64,000 nt of DNA from Scolanthus callimorphus (GCA_033964015.1 CM066924.1:10876625-10940624); one strand, 5' to 3'; counted from the stretch's first letter, positions 24,235 through 37,358 are shown. Program-made: numbers and translations. The notes: generated from the letters alone by a model not told the origin.

Positions 24235-25290
24235 TCAATAGCCCTCAGCACCTGTGAGGTCTCTAGAGTTAGAAACCCGCTTAATACATTTAATCTTCAG
24301 ATCTTCTAGGGTGTGTCCCGCGTTGCTTGTGTTGAAATGGGCCGCAACAGGGTTGCTATCCGCATATTTGGCCCAGTTCTTAATAGTGCACTTATGCGAA
24401 AGCGTGCATGTTAGGTTTCCCCAACGAACTGCTTTTCGCATCTCTGCCAGGTAATGAGTTACACAGCGTTCTTCGTTTTGTATTTGAGCTGACTGTTGAT
24501 GTTATACTCTTTGCCGGTAGTGGTGCTGGAGAACGTGGCGCTCACATCCACATATGCGCATGTTCCACACCTTTTGTCGCGGCACAGCTTCATGCCTCGC
24601 TGGGTTTCTATTGTGTCGGATGCTGGTAAACGAGCTCGAACCAGGTGGTCACCTCGGGTTTGGCGGGCGCCTGAATGCTACCATAGGTGGTTCCTTTTAG
24701 CACTGCGCGTACCCTGTCAGAGATACAAGCGATGGGAAATGCGTCTCTGACAATCCGTGGCGCGTTACGTGGATGGAACGTCATGACTAGCGGAACTCTG
24801 TTGTTGTTGCGCTGACGAGACCGCACCTGGAGAACATCGGAACGACGGATCTGTGAGACTCTTGTGATGCTCTGCAGTGCAAGGTCTTGTTTATACCCTC
24901 TTGAGATGAGAAACCTCGTGAGCTTATCACAGCGTTGATGGAATGCTTCCTCGGTCGAGCGGAACCTCCTCAAACGCAGGGCTAAGGAGTACGGGATGCT
25001 TGTTTTGCAGTGGGTGCGGTGGGCATGATGTCCAGAGTAGGTACTGATGTGTGTCCGTGGGCTTCCAGTACAAGTCTGTCTGAAGGGAACCATGGGCCTT
25101 GGAGACTTTGACATCCAGGAAATCCACACTATCGGTAGACTGTGTAGCTGTGAATTTGATGGTTTCATGGATGTTGTTAGCTCACTGTAGAACATCTTCA
25201 AAGCTGTCTTCTCCATGGGTCCAAATACCGAAGATGTCATCTAAGCATCGCCACCAAATCAGAGGTTTTAGCGGTGCTTGGCTGAGGATA
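24235..25290 (-). pseudogene. PLE1 remnant, U5/U6 copy
   Basis: Carries the same extra C as the U4/U5 copy. The right flank has one more T in the T-run after MITE-1 at about 25410. Confidence 0.8.
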
Positions 25291-25407
25291 GATAGAGATT
25301 ATTACATGGTAAGAACTCGTTTTTATTCACGAGTTTTCGTGTCGGTATGACGCGAAAAACGAGTGAATAATACGATATCAAGCTCTTGCCATGTAATAAT
25401 CTCTATC
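25291..25407. mobile_element. MITE-1, U6
   Basis: Same sequence as in U1, followed by a longer T-run. Confidence 0.85.
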
Positions 25408-25943
25408 AATTTTTTTTAATTTTAAATCTTTTTTCATTCAATTGATCAAACGACATATAAAAGGACACAGGGTTTCGGTTTGGGCTTCCCTGGTGTTTAT
25501 TTAAAATTAGATATATGACCAGATGTATGTTTATGTATGTGTACATGTTTACATTCGAGTAAATAAACCTTCCAACACTTGAATTACACAAATATGTTAC
25601 CAGGGATAGTAGAATAAACGCCGCAGAAAAAGGGTTGGGTGGGTGGGAAGTTAAAAGCGCACGCGAGATAGAACAACTGAGGTCCTAACAGCGCAACCCG
25701 AGTACAAATACAGTCCATCGCATACCGCGGAAAAGCCGCCAAACCCACCCATTTCCTTTGGCGCATAAATGATACATTCTTGCGGTCTTACATGATACTG
25801 AGCGGAACACGTACATTATAGCACTATCTACAATCTAGCTTTAAACCTTTATTAATCTAGCGAATAATAAAAACCTTTTAACGAAGACTAGTGAGCAGCA
25901 CAAGGAGTGACACTTGAAGTTGTAAAAGTAATGTAATTTATTT

Positions 25944-25978
25944 CCGACGCGTTTCGTCTCTTAGAGAGACTTCATCAG
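25944..25978 (-). ncRNA. HHR-B, U6
   Basis: Core and stems identical to U1. Confidence 0.5.
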
Positions 25979-26161
25979 AGAATAACAGTTTACAACTTAG
26001 CTATGGCATATATAACACGAAATTACATACGTGTGAGTGCTAACTTCCGTAGGAAGTGATTCTTATGCCGTAAAAGACGTTCCTAAACGCCCATTATGTT
26101 ATTGAACGTGTGGGCCTGTAATAGCTTTTGGGGGCATACGATGGCCCACAAAAAAACAAGC

Positions 26162-27472
26162 TTACTTGCATAGGTGTGCCAAGGTAGTGGTAGACTTATA
26201 GCTAACAATGCAGTCTAGGTCTGGTAGATGTCTCTGGATTATCCGCTTGATATTGGCATTGCTACAATTAAATGTAGACTTAAAAACGACCATTCTGCGG
26301 CGCCGCGACTTCGCCTTCCTGGTAAGCCACCTACAGGTAGCTCTATTACAGTACTGGACCTCTCTGAACAATGGCAACAGAAAGCGAAGGGGATATCTGC
26401 GAAGTCTAAGGCGCTTCCAAAATTATTACGGGTGCAATCAGGAGCCCATAAGTAGGAGCTTTCATTTTGTAGGGTCCGTGAAGCAGCGTTTTTCCTGACC
26501 TATCTATTTTAGAAAAAATTTGGCTCGAATCGTTGTAGAAATTGTCCAATCAGCGTCCAGGCAGCTTCCAAGTCTCAATATTGTATAAATTATCTCCATC
26601 GATAAACATGGCGGAAAGAAGCGACGACTGACTCTGCGAGTCAAATTCCACATGTAAATCTCTATAGTAGTTTATTACTCGGTTCGGTATCTGGGATAAC
26701 AATTATAGCAGAAGTTCTAAGATCAAAGTACCCAGAAAATCGCGTTTCAAACTTTTATACGGGGATGCTCGGCCCAGATTCTGGACCCTTACCCTTCTTT
26801 ATACCAATTTCAGAGCAAAAAAGGTACCCCTTTCTTATACCAAAGCCGAAAAGGTACCCCTTTCTTATACCAAGCCTGAAAAATCGGATTTATGCTCTGT
26901 TAAAAATAAACGATTTTGCTCGCGCGTTGCGGTTGAACAACCGATAAAATACAGACCCTTTTTTATACGAAAATTACAAGTTTTCCTACTGTTTTTATAC
27001 CCAGTCCAGCCTGAAAACCCTACCCCTTTCTTATACCTCCAGCCTGAAAACACTACCCCTTTCGGGCCGAGCATGCCCGTATAGTCCAATATAGTTCCCC
27101 CCGGGCCTCCACCGCAATCTTGTGTTTCGGCACTGTGGACGACTTCTACGCAACCAGTAAATTTCAACGCCGATTACACATGCGAACTAGGTCAGGAAAT
27201 GCGCTGCCTCAACTATATAGGTTAAATGAAAGCTCCTACTCATGGGCTCCTGGTGCAATTAAATGCCTCGAACGTGGAACTATTTCTGGAATAGCGCATA
27301 TAAGCTCGCCCCTTATGAACGCTTTTTTATTGCTTGAGGGATGAAATGATTCAAAGGGAATGTACAAATATTTGTTAAGTGGCTTCTGGAATGGAAAATT
27401 GCAAAGTGCTAAGCGTGGCATCTTTATAAAGAATAAATCCAGAAACGATATACTACTATCATCAATAACATA
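26162..27472 (-). pseudogene. PLE2 remnant, U6 (palm truncated)
   Basis: The C-terminal part (26162-26439) and the downstream portion of the palm (27252-27472) survive. The catalytic IDD is lost at the 27475 deletion junction. Confidence 0.6.
26440..27251. mobile_element. MULE-like element with MITE-2 (U6)
   Basis: Both termini are present. MITE-2 is at 26756-27083. The interior right of MITE-2 is replaced by the patch at 27138-27187. Confidence 0.72.
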
Positions 27473-27898
27473 AGTCGATCACACAGTCTTCAATTATGGT
27501 TATTAGCCTATAAACCGTATGCACTTCGGCACGTCTGAATTGAGGTCCGAGTAAGTAGTTTCATACTCAAAACACATCCGCTTAGAAGCTGAGCGCGCAT
27601 ATTAGGACTAATTACTGTTACGGTATACACTCAGGAAACAAGTGTTATTCATAAGCGCAACTCTTATGTATAGTTCTGGACAACTTCCATAAGTCTTAAT
27701 TGAGGTCCTAGTAACGCGTTTTATCCTGCTATAACACATGCAATTTGGAAAACGCCGAGTGCACAAACGGACTTCAGTTACGATCATTACTTGTTCTTGT
27801 GACACCAATTTAGACTTCAATGAGTGCGCACTACAGTCTTGAATGTGTGTTCAGCGTTCTAAGTTAGGGAAGAAAAAAGAAAACAGAAACGCAGAATG

Positions 27899-27935
27899 TG
27901 TCAACGTTTCGGACATTTTTTCGGTCCTTCTTCAG
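27899..27935 (-). ncRNA. HHR-A, U6
   Basis: One base shorter in the stem II loop. Core and stem are kept. Confidence 0.44.
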
Positions 27936-28070
27936 GGCGACTAAAACCGTTACAAAGCACGTATATATATATATACACAAGATACAGATACGGGATAATA
28001 AAAGGGGTAAGTTCTAGAGTTCGTCTTTGATATTCAGGCCATTTTGGGCCATGGTTTTCAGGGTGTCCAT

Positions 28071-29116
28071 TCAATAGCCCTCAGCACCTGTGGGTCTCTA
28101 GAGTTAGAAACCGCTTAATACATTTAATCTTCAGATCTTCTAGGGTGTGTCCCGCGTTGCTTGTGTTGAAATGGGCCGCAACAGGGTTGCTATCCGCATA
28201 TTTGGCCCAGTTCTTATAGTGCACTTATGCGAAAGCGTGCATGTTAGTTTCCCCAACGAACTGCTTTTCGCATCTCTGCCAGGTAATGATTACACAGCGT
28301 TCTTCGTTTTGTATTTGAGCTGACTGTTGATGTTATACTCTTTGCCGGTAGTGGTGCTGGAGAACGTGCGCTCACATCCACATATGCGCATGTTCCACAC
28401 TTTTTGTCGCGGCACAGCTTCATGCCTCGCTGGGTTTCTATTGTGTCGGATGCTGTAAACGAGCTCGAACCAGGTGGTCACCTCGGGTTTTGGCGGCGCC
28501 TGAATGCTACCATAGGTGGTTCTTTTAGCACTGCGCGTACCCTGTCAGAGATACAAGCGATGGGAAAATGCGTCTCTGACAATCCGTGGCGCGTTACGTG
28601 GATGGAACGTCATGACTAGCGGAACTCTGTTGTTGTTGCGCTGACGAACCGCACCTGGAGAACATCGGAACGACGGATCTGTGAGACTCTTGTGATGCTC
28701 TGCAGTGCAAGGTCTTGTTTATACCCTCTTGAGATGAGAAACCTCGTGAGCTTATCACAGCGTTGATGGAATGCTTCCTCGGTCGAGCGGAACCTCCTCA
28801 AACGCAGGGCTAAGGAGTACGGGATGCTTGTTTTGCAGTGGGTGCGGTGGGCATGATGTCCAGAGTAGGTACTGATGTGTGTCCGTGGGCTTCCAGTACA
28901 AGTCTGTCTGAAGGGAACCATGGGCCTTGGAGACTTTGACATCCAGGAAATCCACACTATCGGTAGACTGTGTAGCTGTGAATTTGATGGTTTCATGGAT
29001 GTTGTTAGCTCTGTAGAACTCTTCAAAGCTGTCTTCTCCATGGGTCCAAATACCGAAGATGTCATCTAAGCATCGCCACCAAATCAGAGGTTTTAGCGGT
29101 GCTTGGGCTGAGGATA
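28071..29116 (-). pseudogene. PLE1 remnant, U6/U7 copy with many indels
   Basis: At least ten one- or two-base indels relative to U1 (for example near 28092, 28111, 28216, 28247, 28370, 28456, 28647 and 29010). Open stretches are shorter, the longest being 149 codons at 28616-29065. These changes are private to this copy. Confidence 0.78.
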
Positions 29117-29232
29117 GATAGAGATTATTACATGGTAAGACTCGTTTTTATTCACGAGTTTTCGTGTCGGTATGAACGCGAAAAACGAGTGAATAATACG
29201 ATATCAAGCTCTTGCCATGTAATATCTCTATC
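29117..29232. mobile_element. MITE-1, U7
   Basis: 116 bp, with one-base changes in both the interior and the right terminal repeat. Confidence 0.82.
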
Positions 29233-29762
29233 AATTTTTTTAATTTTAAATCTTTTTTCATTCAATTGATCAAACGACATATAAAAGGACACGGGGTTTC
29301 GTTTGGGCTTCCTTGGTGTTTATTTAAAATTAGATATATGACCAGATGTATGTTTATGTATGTGTACATGTTTACATTCGAGTAAATAAACCTTCCAACA
29401 CTTGAATTACACAATATGTTACCAGGGATAGTAGAATAAACGCCGCAGAAAAGGGTTGGGGGGTGGGAAGTTAAAAGCGCACGCGAGATAGAACAACTGA
29501 GGTCCTAACAGCGCAACCCGAGTACAAATACAGTCCATCGCATACCGCGGAAAAGCCGCCAAACCACCCATTTCCTTTGGCGCATAAATGATACATTCTT
29601 GCGGTCTTACATGATACTGAGCGGAACACGTACATTATAGCACTATCTACAATCTAGCTTTAAACCTTTATTAATCTAGCGAATAATAAAAACCTTTTAA
29701 CGAAGACTAGTGAGCAGCACAAGGAGTGACACTTGAAGTTGTAAAAGTAATGTAATTTATTT

Positions 29763-29797
29763 CCGACGCGTTTCGTCTCTTAGAGAGACTTCATCAG
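29763..29797 (-). ncRNA. HHR-B, U7
   Basis: Core and stems identical to U1 although the surrounding unit carries many indels. Confidence 0.5.
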
Positions 29798-29978
29798 AGA
29801 ATAACAGTTTACAACTTAGCTATGGCATATATAACACGAAATTACATACGTGTGAGTGCTAACTTCCGTAGGAAGTGATTCTTATGCCGTAAAAGACGTT
29901 CCTAAACGCCCATTATGTTATTGAACGTGTGGGCCTGTAATAGCTTTTGGGGGCATACGATGGCCCACAAAAACAAGC

Positions 29979-31410
29979 TTACTTGCATAGGTGTGCCAAG
30001 GTAGTGGTAGACTTATAGCTAACAATGCAGTCTAGGTCTGGTAGATGTCTCTGGATTATCCGCTTGATATTGGCATTGCTACAATTAATGTAGACTTAAA
30101 AACGACCATTCTGCGGCGCCGCGACTTCGCCTTCCTGGTAAGCCACCTACAGGTAGCTCTATTACAGTACTGGACCTCTCTGAACAATGGCAACAGAAAG
30201 CGAAGGGGATATCTGCGAAGTCTAAGGCGCTTCCAAAAATTATTACGGGTGCATCAGGAGCCCATAAGTAGGAGCTTTCATCTTTGGTACTGGGTCCGTG
30301 AAGCAGCGTTTTTCCTGACCTATCTATTTTTAGAAAAAATTTGGCTCGAATCGTTGTAGAAATTGTCCAATCAGCGTCCAGGCAGCTTCCAAGTCTCAAT
30401 ATTGTATAAATTATCTCCATCGATAAACATGGCGGAAAGAAGCGACGACTGACTCTGCGAGTCAATTCCACATGTAAATCTCTATAGTAGTTTATTACTC
30501 GGTTCGGTATCTGGGATAACAATTATAGCAGAAGTTCTAAGATCAAAGTACCCAGAAAATCGCGTTTCAAACTTTTATACGGGGATGCTCGGCCCAGATT
30601 CTGGACCCCTTACCCTTCTTTATACAATTTCAGAGCAAAAAAGGTACCCCTTTCTTATACCAAAGCCGAAAAAGGTACCCCTTTCTTATACCAAGCCTGA
30701 AAAATCGGATTTATGCTCTGTTAAAAAATAAACGATTTTGCTCGCGCGTTGCGGTTGAACAACCGATAAAATACAGACCCTTTTTTATACGAAAATTACA
30801 AGTTTTCCTACTGTTTTTATACCCAGTCCAGCCTGAAACCCTACCCCTTTCTTATACCTCCAGCCTGAAAACACTACCCCTTTCGGGCCGAGCATGCCCG
30901 TATAGTCCAATATAGGAGTATCCCCCCGGGCCTCCACCGCAATCTTGTGTTTCGGCACTGTGTGGACCTCTTGGGGAACCAGCAACAAATTTAAAATGCA
31001 AATTCGTATCTAAAATAACTAGGTCAGGAAATGCGCTGCCTCAACTATATAGGTTAAATGAAAGCTCCTACTCATGGGCTCCTGGTGCAATTAAATGCCT
31101 CGAACGTGGAACTATTTCTGGAATAGCGCATATAAGCTCGCCCCTTATGAACGCTTTTTTATTGCTTGAGGGATGAAATGATTCAAAGGGAATGTACAAA
31201 TATTTGTTAAGTGGCTTCTGGAAAGTGGAAAATTGCAAAGTGCTAAGCGTGGCATCTTTATAAAGAAATAAATCCAGAAACGATATACTACTATCATCAA
31301 TAACATAAGTTAGATTGATACGTTCATTTCTATTGTTGAGATAGCCTAGGAATTCTAGTAGCGCTTCCTTGGAGTCATCCCAGATAAGGAATATATCATC
31401 AATAATGTCT
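29979..31410 (-). pseudogene. PLE2 remnant, U7
   Basis: A one-base loss near 31404 opens the frame upstream of the IDD box, so the open stretch 31068-31520 (150 codons) extends into ALFLSYFWLLELLRGRLLNI. This may be more of the original RT, or it may be chance. Confidence 0.6.
30256..31083. mobile_element. MULE-like element with MITE-2 (U7)
   Basis: Both termini are present; the left target copy has lost one A. MITE-2 is at 30576-30904. Confidence 0.72.
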
Positions 31411-33076
31411 CTTTCAATGTCTATGTTCAAAAGACGTCCTCTGAGAAGTTCGAGCAGCCAGAAATAGGATAAAAAGAGAGCAACATCACGTACAAGTGCT
31501 CTATTTGCCGATAAAGTCATAGAAAGTTGTGTTCTAATGCTTTTATGATATTTATTTTATCGGTGTAATAGAGGATAGATTTGGAGCAATCAGAGCGCGC
31601 GTTATATCGTAGCTATATTATAATTGCATTATGGAATAGATCTCGCCATATCCAATAGTGTTCAGTATATCGAAATCTATCACTGTTCCAAATTTCATGC
31701 TTTTATCACAAAGTGAACAATTCGTATCAAATTTGGCACCATTCTGCCGGACTATTACTGGGACACTCAATTTATACTTGTGGGAATGCGTACAAAAAAA
31801 GACGGCAAATACCGTAATCCAAGTCCGTATGTGCACTCGGTATTTTAGATCATGTGTTTGCCGGATGAAACTCGTTACTAGGACCACCATTAAGACTTAC
31901 GGAAGATTGTTTTATACTTTTCGACTTACAAGAGCTGCCCTGATAACACTGTTTCCTTTAGATGCTAAGCGTGGGACCTCAATTTACACTTTCCTGAGTG
32001 CATGCAATACTAGACGACTAATAGGTGCTCAGCGTCTTAGCGGATGCGTTTGGAGTATGAAACTTGTTATTGGGACCCCAATTTAGACTTCCAGGAGTTC
32101 GTACAGCACGGGAGGGCTATAACCGCTAAAACGCTGAGCACACACGCGGCCTTAAATTGCCGTTATTTAGCCCTCCCGTAGTGTACGCATTGATTTAAGT
32201 CTAAATTGACACGCTGGGCTGGCAAGTAATCAAATGCCGCCAGGACGGTATTTCTCAAAGAGTTTTCATCCACTAAGGAAACAGAGTGTTACGAGCTAAA
32301 CAGAGTGTTATAAGTGAAACGTTTATAAGCCATATAAGTTGTACGCGCTTCGGTTAGTCTTAAATGTCGTCCCTGTAACGACTTGCATACGTTAACAAGT
32401 CAGCTTCAACGCCGATTACACATGCGAACTTCAACTATGGCTATTAGCCGTCTAGTATTGTATGCACTCGGGCAAGTCCAAATTGATGTCTCATCAACAA
32501 AATTTCAAACTCAAAACTCATCCCATAACACGCTTAGCACACATAGGGAGTTCAATTACCGTTATATTTTTATTAGCCTTATAATTTTGCACGCGCTTCG
32601 GGATTTCTTCGGGATATCTTAATTAACGTTTATCACATCAGCTAAAAGGTCGATCACACAGTCTTCAATTATGGTTATTAGCCGTTATAAACCGTATGCA
32701 CTTCGGCACGTCTGAATTGAGGTCCGAGTAAGTAGTTTCATACTCAAAACACATCCGCTTAGAAGCTGAGCGCGCATATTAGGACTCAATTACTGTTACG
32801 GTATACACTAAAGGAAACAGAGTGTTATTCATAAGCGCAACTCTTATGTATAGTTCTGGACAACTTCCATAAGTCTTAATTGAGGTCCTAGTAACGAGTT
32901 TTATCCTGCAAACACATGAGTTAAAACGCCGAGTGCACAAACGGACTTCAGTTACGATCATTAACTTGTTCTTGTGACACCAATTTAGACTTCAATGAGT
33001 GCGAACACTACAGTCATTGAATGTGTGTTCAGCGTTCTAAGTTAGGGAAGAAAAAAGAAAACAGAAACGCAGAATG

Positions 33077-33114
33077 TGTCAACGTTTCGGACATTTATTT
33101 CGGTCCTTCTTCAG
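33077..33114 (-). ncRNA. HHR-A, U7
   Basis: Identical to U1. Confidence 0.45.
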
Positions 33115-33251
33115 GGCGACTAAACCGTTACAAAAGCACGTATATATATATATACAAACAAGATAGAGAATACGGGATAATAAAAGGGGTAAGTTCTAGA
33201 GTTCGTCTTTGATATTCAGGCCATTTTGGCCATGGTTTTCAGGGTGTCCAT

Positions 33252-34304
33252 TCAATAGCCCTCAGCACCTGTGAGGTCTCTAGAGTTAGAAACCCGCTTA
33301 ATACATTTAATCTTCAGATCTTCTAGGGTGTGTCCCGCGTTGCTTGTGTTGAAATGGGCCGCAACAGGGTTGCTATCCGCATATTTGGCCCAGTTCTTAA
33401 TAGTGCACTTATGCGAAAGCGTGCATGTTAGGTTTCCCCAACGAACTGCTTTTCGCATCTCTGCCAGGTAATGAGTTACACAGCGTTCTTCGTTTGTATT
33501 TGAGCTGACTGTTGATGTTATACTCTTTGCCGGTAGTGGTGCTGGAGAACGTGGCGCTCACATCCACATATGCGCATGTTCCACACCTTTTGTCGCGGCA
33601 CAGCTTCATGCCTCGCTGGGTTTCTATTGTGTCGGATGCTGGTAAACGAGCTCGAACCAGGTGGTCACCTCGGGTTTGGCGGGCGCCTGAATGCTACCAT
33701 AGGTGGTTCCTTTTAGCACTGCGCGTACCCTGTCAGAGATACAAGCGATGGGAAATGCGTCTCTGACAATCCGTGGCGCGTTACGTGGATGGAACGTCAT
33801 GACTAGCGGAACTCTGTTGTTGTTGCGCTGACGAGACCGCACCTGGAGAACATCGGAACGACGGATCTGTGAGACTCTTGTGATGCTCTGCAGTGCAAGG
33901 TCTTGTTTATACCCTCTTGAGATGAGAAACCTCGTGAGCTTATCACAGCGTTGATGGAATGCTTCCTCGGTCGAGCGGAACCTCCTCAAACGCAGGGCTA
34001 AGGAGTACGGGATGCTTGTTTTGCAGTGGGTGCGGTGGGCATGATGTCCAGAGTAGGTACTGATGTGTGTCCGTGGGCTTCCAGTACAAGTCTGTCTGAA
34101 GGGAACCATGGGCCTTGGAGACTTTGACATCCAGGAATCCACACTATCGGTAGACTGTGTAGCTGTGATTTGATGGTTTCATGGATGTTGTTAGCTCACT
34201 GTAGAACATCTTCAAAGCTGTCTTCTCCATGGGTCCAAATACCGAAGATGTCATCTAAGCATCGCCACCAAATCAGAGGTTTTAGCGGTGCTTGGCTGAG
34301 GATA
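33252..34304 (-). pseudogene. PLE1 remnant, U7/U8 copy
   Basis: Single-base losses near 33494, 34136 and 34168 break the frame of the FLDV segment that is open in other copies. Confidence 0.78.
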
Positions 34305-34408
34305 GATAGAGATTATTACATGGTAAGAACTCGTTTTTTATTCACGAGTTTTCGTGTCGGTATGACGCGAAAAACGAGTGAATAATACGATATCAAGCTC
34401 TTGCCATG
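34305..34408. mobile_element. MITE-1, U8, right end lost
   Basis: The right terminal repeat is cut after CCATG by the U8 deletion junction. Confidence 0.82.
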
Positions 34409-35440
34409 ATGCGTTTGGAGTATGAAACTTGTTATTGGGACCCCAATTTAGACTTCCAGGAGTTCGTACAGCACGGGAGGGCTATAACCGCTAAGACGCT
34501 GAGCACACACGCGGCCTTAAATTGCCGTTATTTAGCCCTCCCGTAGTGTACGCATTGATTTAAGTCTAAATTGACACGCTGGGCTGGCAAGTAATCAAAT
34601 GCCGCCAGGACGGTATTACTCAAGAGTTTTCATCCACTAAAGGAAACAGAGTGTTACGAGCTAAACAGAGTGTTATAAGTGAAACGTTTATAAGCCATAT
34701 AAGTTGTACGCGCTTCGGTTAGTCTTAAATGTCGTCCCTGTAACGACTTGCATACGTTAAACAAGTCAGCTTCAACGCCGATTACACATGCGAACTTCAA
34801 CTATGGCTATTAGCCGTCTAGTATTGTATGCACTCGGGCAAGTCCAAATTGATGTCTCATCAACAAATTTCAAACTCAAAACTCATCCCATAACACGCTT
34901 AGCACACATAGGGAGTTCAATTACCGTTATATTTTTATTAGCCTTATAATTTTGCACGCGCTTCGGGATTTCTTCGGGATATCTTAATTAACGTTTATCA
35001 CATCAGCTAAAAGGTCGATCACACAGTCTTCAATTATGGTTATTAGCCGTTATAAACCGTATGCACTTCGGCACGTCTGAATTGAGGTCCGAGTAAGTAG
35101 TTTCATACTCAAAACACATCCGCTTAGAAGCTGAGCGCGCATATTAGGACTCAATTACTGTTACGGTATACACTAAAGGAAACAGAGTGTTATTCATAAG
35201 CGCAACTCTTATGTATAGTTCTGGACAACTTCCATAAGTCTTAATTGAGGTCCTAGTAACGAGTTTTATCCTGCAAACACATGAGTTAAAACGCCGAGTG
35301 CACAAACGGACTTCAGTTACGATCATTAACTTGTTCTTGTGACACCAATTTAGACTTCAATGAGTGCGAACACTACAGTCATTGAATGTGTGTTCAGCGT
35401 TCTAAGTTAGGGAAGAAAAAGAAAACAGAAACGCAGAATG

Positions 35441-35478
35441 TGTCAACGTTTCGGACATTTATTTCGGTCCTTCTTCAG
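35441..35478 (-). ncRNA. HHR-A, U8
   Basis: Identical to U1. It is the only hammerhead-like motif left in this short unit. Confidence 0.45.
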
Positions 35479-35616
35479 GGCGACTAAACCGTTACAAAAG
35501 CACGTATATATATATATACAAACAAGATACAGAATACGGGATAATAAAAGGGGTAAGTTCTAGAGTTCGTCTTTGATATTCAGGCCATTTTGGGCCATGG
35601 TTTTCAGGGTGTCCAT

Positions 35617-36671
35617 TCAATAGCCCTCAGCACCTGTGAGGTCTCTAGAGTTAGAAACCCGCTTAATACATTTAATCTTCAGATCTTCTAGGGTGTGTCC
35701 CGCGTTGCTTGTGTTGAAATGGGCCGCAACAGGGTTGCTATCCGCATATTTGGCCCAGTTCTTAATAGTGCACTTATGCGAAAGCGTGCATGTTAGGTTT
35801 CCCCAACGAACTGCTTTTCGCATCTCTGCCAGGTAATGAGTTACACAGCGTTCTTCGTTTTGTATTTGAGCTGACTGTTGATGTTATACTCTTTGCCGGT
35901 AGTGGTGCTGGAGAACGTGGCGCTCACATCCACATATGCGCATGTTCCACACCTTTTGTCGCGGCACAGCTTCATGCCTCGCTGGGTTTCTATTGTGTCG
36001 GATGCTGGTAAACGAGCTCGAACCAGGTGGTCACCTCGGTTTGGCGGGCGCCTGAATGCTACCATAGGTGGTTCCTTTTAGCACTGCGCGTACCCTGTCA
36101 GAGATACAAGCGATGGGAAATGCGTCTCTGACAATCCGTGGCGCGTTACGTGGATGGAACGTCATGACTAGCGGAACTCTGTTGTTGTTGCGCTGACGAG
36201 ACCGCACCTGGAGAACATCGGAACGACGGATCTGTGAGACTCTTGTGATGCTCTGCAGTGCAAGGTCTTGTTTATACCCTCTTGAGATGAGAAACCTCGT
36301 GAGCTTATCACAGCGTTGATGGAATGCTTCCTCGGTCGAGCGGAACCTCCTCAAACGCAGGGCTAAGGAGTACGGGATGCTTGTTTTGCAGTGGGTGCGG
36401 TGGGCATGATGTCCAGAGTAGGTACTGATGTGTGTCCGTGGGCTTCCAGTACAAGTCTGTCTGAAGGGAACCATGGGCCTTGGAGACTTTGACATCCAGG
36501 AAATCCACACTATCGGTAGACTGTGTAGCTGTGAATTTGATGGTTTCATGGATGTTGTTAGCTCACTGTAGAACATCTTCAAAGCTGTCTTCTCCATGGG
36601 TCCAAATACCGAAGATGTCATCTAAGCATCGCCACCAAATCAGAGGTTTTAGCGGTGCTTGGCTGAGGATA
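35617..36671 (-). pseudogene. PLE1 remnant, U8/U9 copy
   Basis: A missing G at about 36039 puts the VAFRRP segment in the same frame as the following GDHLVRARLP and CGTC-containing segments (35841-36065, 74 codons). This is the longest correctly ordered thumb-to-knuckle reading in the array, but the TAA at the GIY-YIG entry remains. Confidence 0.8.
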
Positions 36672-36788
36672 GATAGAGATTATTACATGGTAAGAACTCG
36701 TTTTTATTCACGAGTTTTCGTGTCGGTATGACGCGAAAAACGAGTGAATAATACGATATCAAGCTCTTGCCATGTAATAATCTCTATC
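36672..36788. mobile_element. MITE-1, U9
   Basis: Same sequence and position as in U1. Confidence 0.85.
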
Positions 36789-37323
36789 AATTTTTTTAAT
36801 TTTAAATCTTTTTTCATTCAATTGATCAAACGACATATAAAAGGACACAGGGTTTCGGTTTGGGCTTCCTTGGTGTTTATTTAAAATTAGATATATGACC
36901 AGATGTATGTTTATGTATGTGTACATGTTTACATTCGAGTAAATAAACCTTCCAACACTTGAATTACACAAATATGTTACCAGGGATAGTAGAATAAACG
37001 CCGCAGAAAAAGGGTTGGGTGGGTGGGAAGTTAAAAGCGCACGCGAGATAGAACAACTGAGGTCCTAACAGCGCAACCCGAGTACAAATACAGTCCATCG
37101 CATACCGCGGAAAAGCCGCCAAACCCACCCATTTCCTTTGGCGCATAAATGATACATTCTTGCGGTCTTACATGATACTGAGCGGAACACGTACATTATA
37201 GCACTATCTACAATCTAGCTTTAAACCTTTATTAATCTAGCGAATAATAAAAACCTTTTAACGAAGACTAGTGAGCAGCACAAGGAGTGACACTTGAAGT
37301 TGTAAAAGTAATGTAATTTATTT

Positions 37324-37358
37324 CCGACGCGTTTCGTCTCTTAGAGAGACTTCATCAG
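37324..37358 (-). ncRNA. HHR-B, U9
   Basis: Core and stems identical to U1. Confidence 0.5.

Larger units (their letters stand above)
20718..24705. repeat. Array unit U5, internally deleted (3988 bp)
   Basis: At about 22425 the sequence jumps from the PLE2 C-terminal part (equivalent to U1 ~1706) to a point equivalent to U1 ~2881. About 1.17 kb is lost, including the PLE2 palm, the MULE-like element and MITE-2. Scattered one-base losses occur just after the junction (22500-22880). Confidence 0.93.
24706..28533. repeat. Array unit U6, internally deleted and rearranged (3828 bp)
   Basis: At about 27475 the unit jumps from the PLE2 palm (U1 ~2748) to the equivalent of U1 ~4093, losing about 1.34 kb. 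At 27138-27187 the normal spacer is replaced by a patch containing CGCCGATTACACATGCGAAC, which normally lies at about 3853 of U1. Many single-base indels follow from 27440 onward. Confidence 0.9.
28534..33721. repeat. Array unit U7 (5188 bp)
   Basis: Full content, retains the 46-bp segment, and belongs to the right subfamily (GATGTCTCATC at 32485, AGCGTTCTAAG at about 33032). It has many isolated one-base losses, often in homopolymers, between 28500 and 31800. Confidence 0.93.
33722..36086. repeat. Array unit U8, internally deleted (2365 bp)
   Basis: At 34408/34409 the right arm of MITE-1 is joined directly to the equivalent of U1 ~3485, with an ATG shared at the junction. About 2.8 kb is removed, including HHR-B and all of PLE2. 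The rest is the right-subfamily type. Confidence 0.95.
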
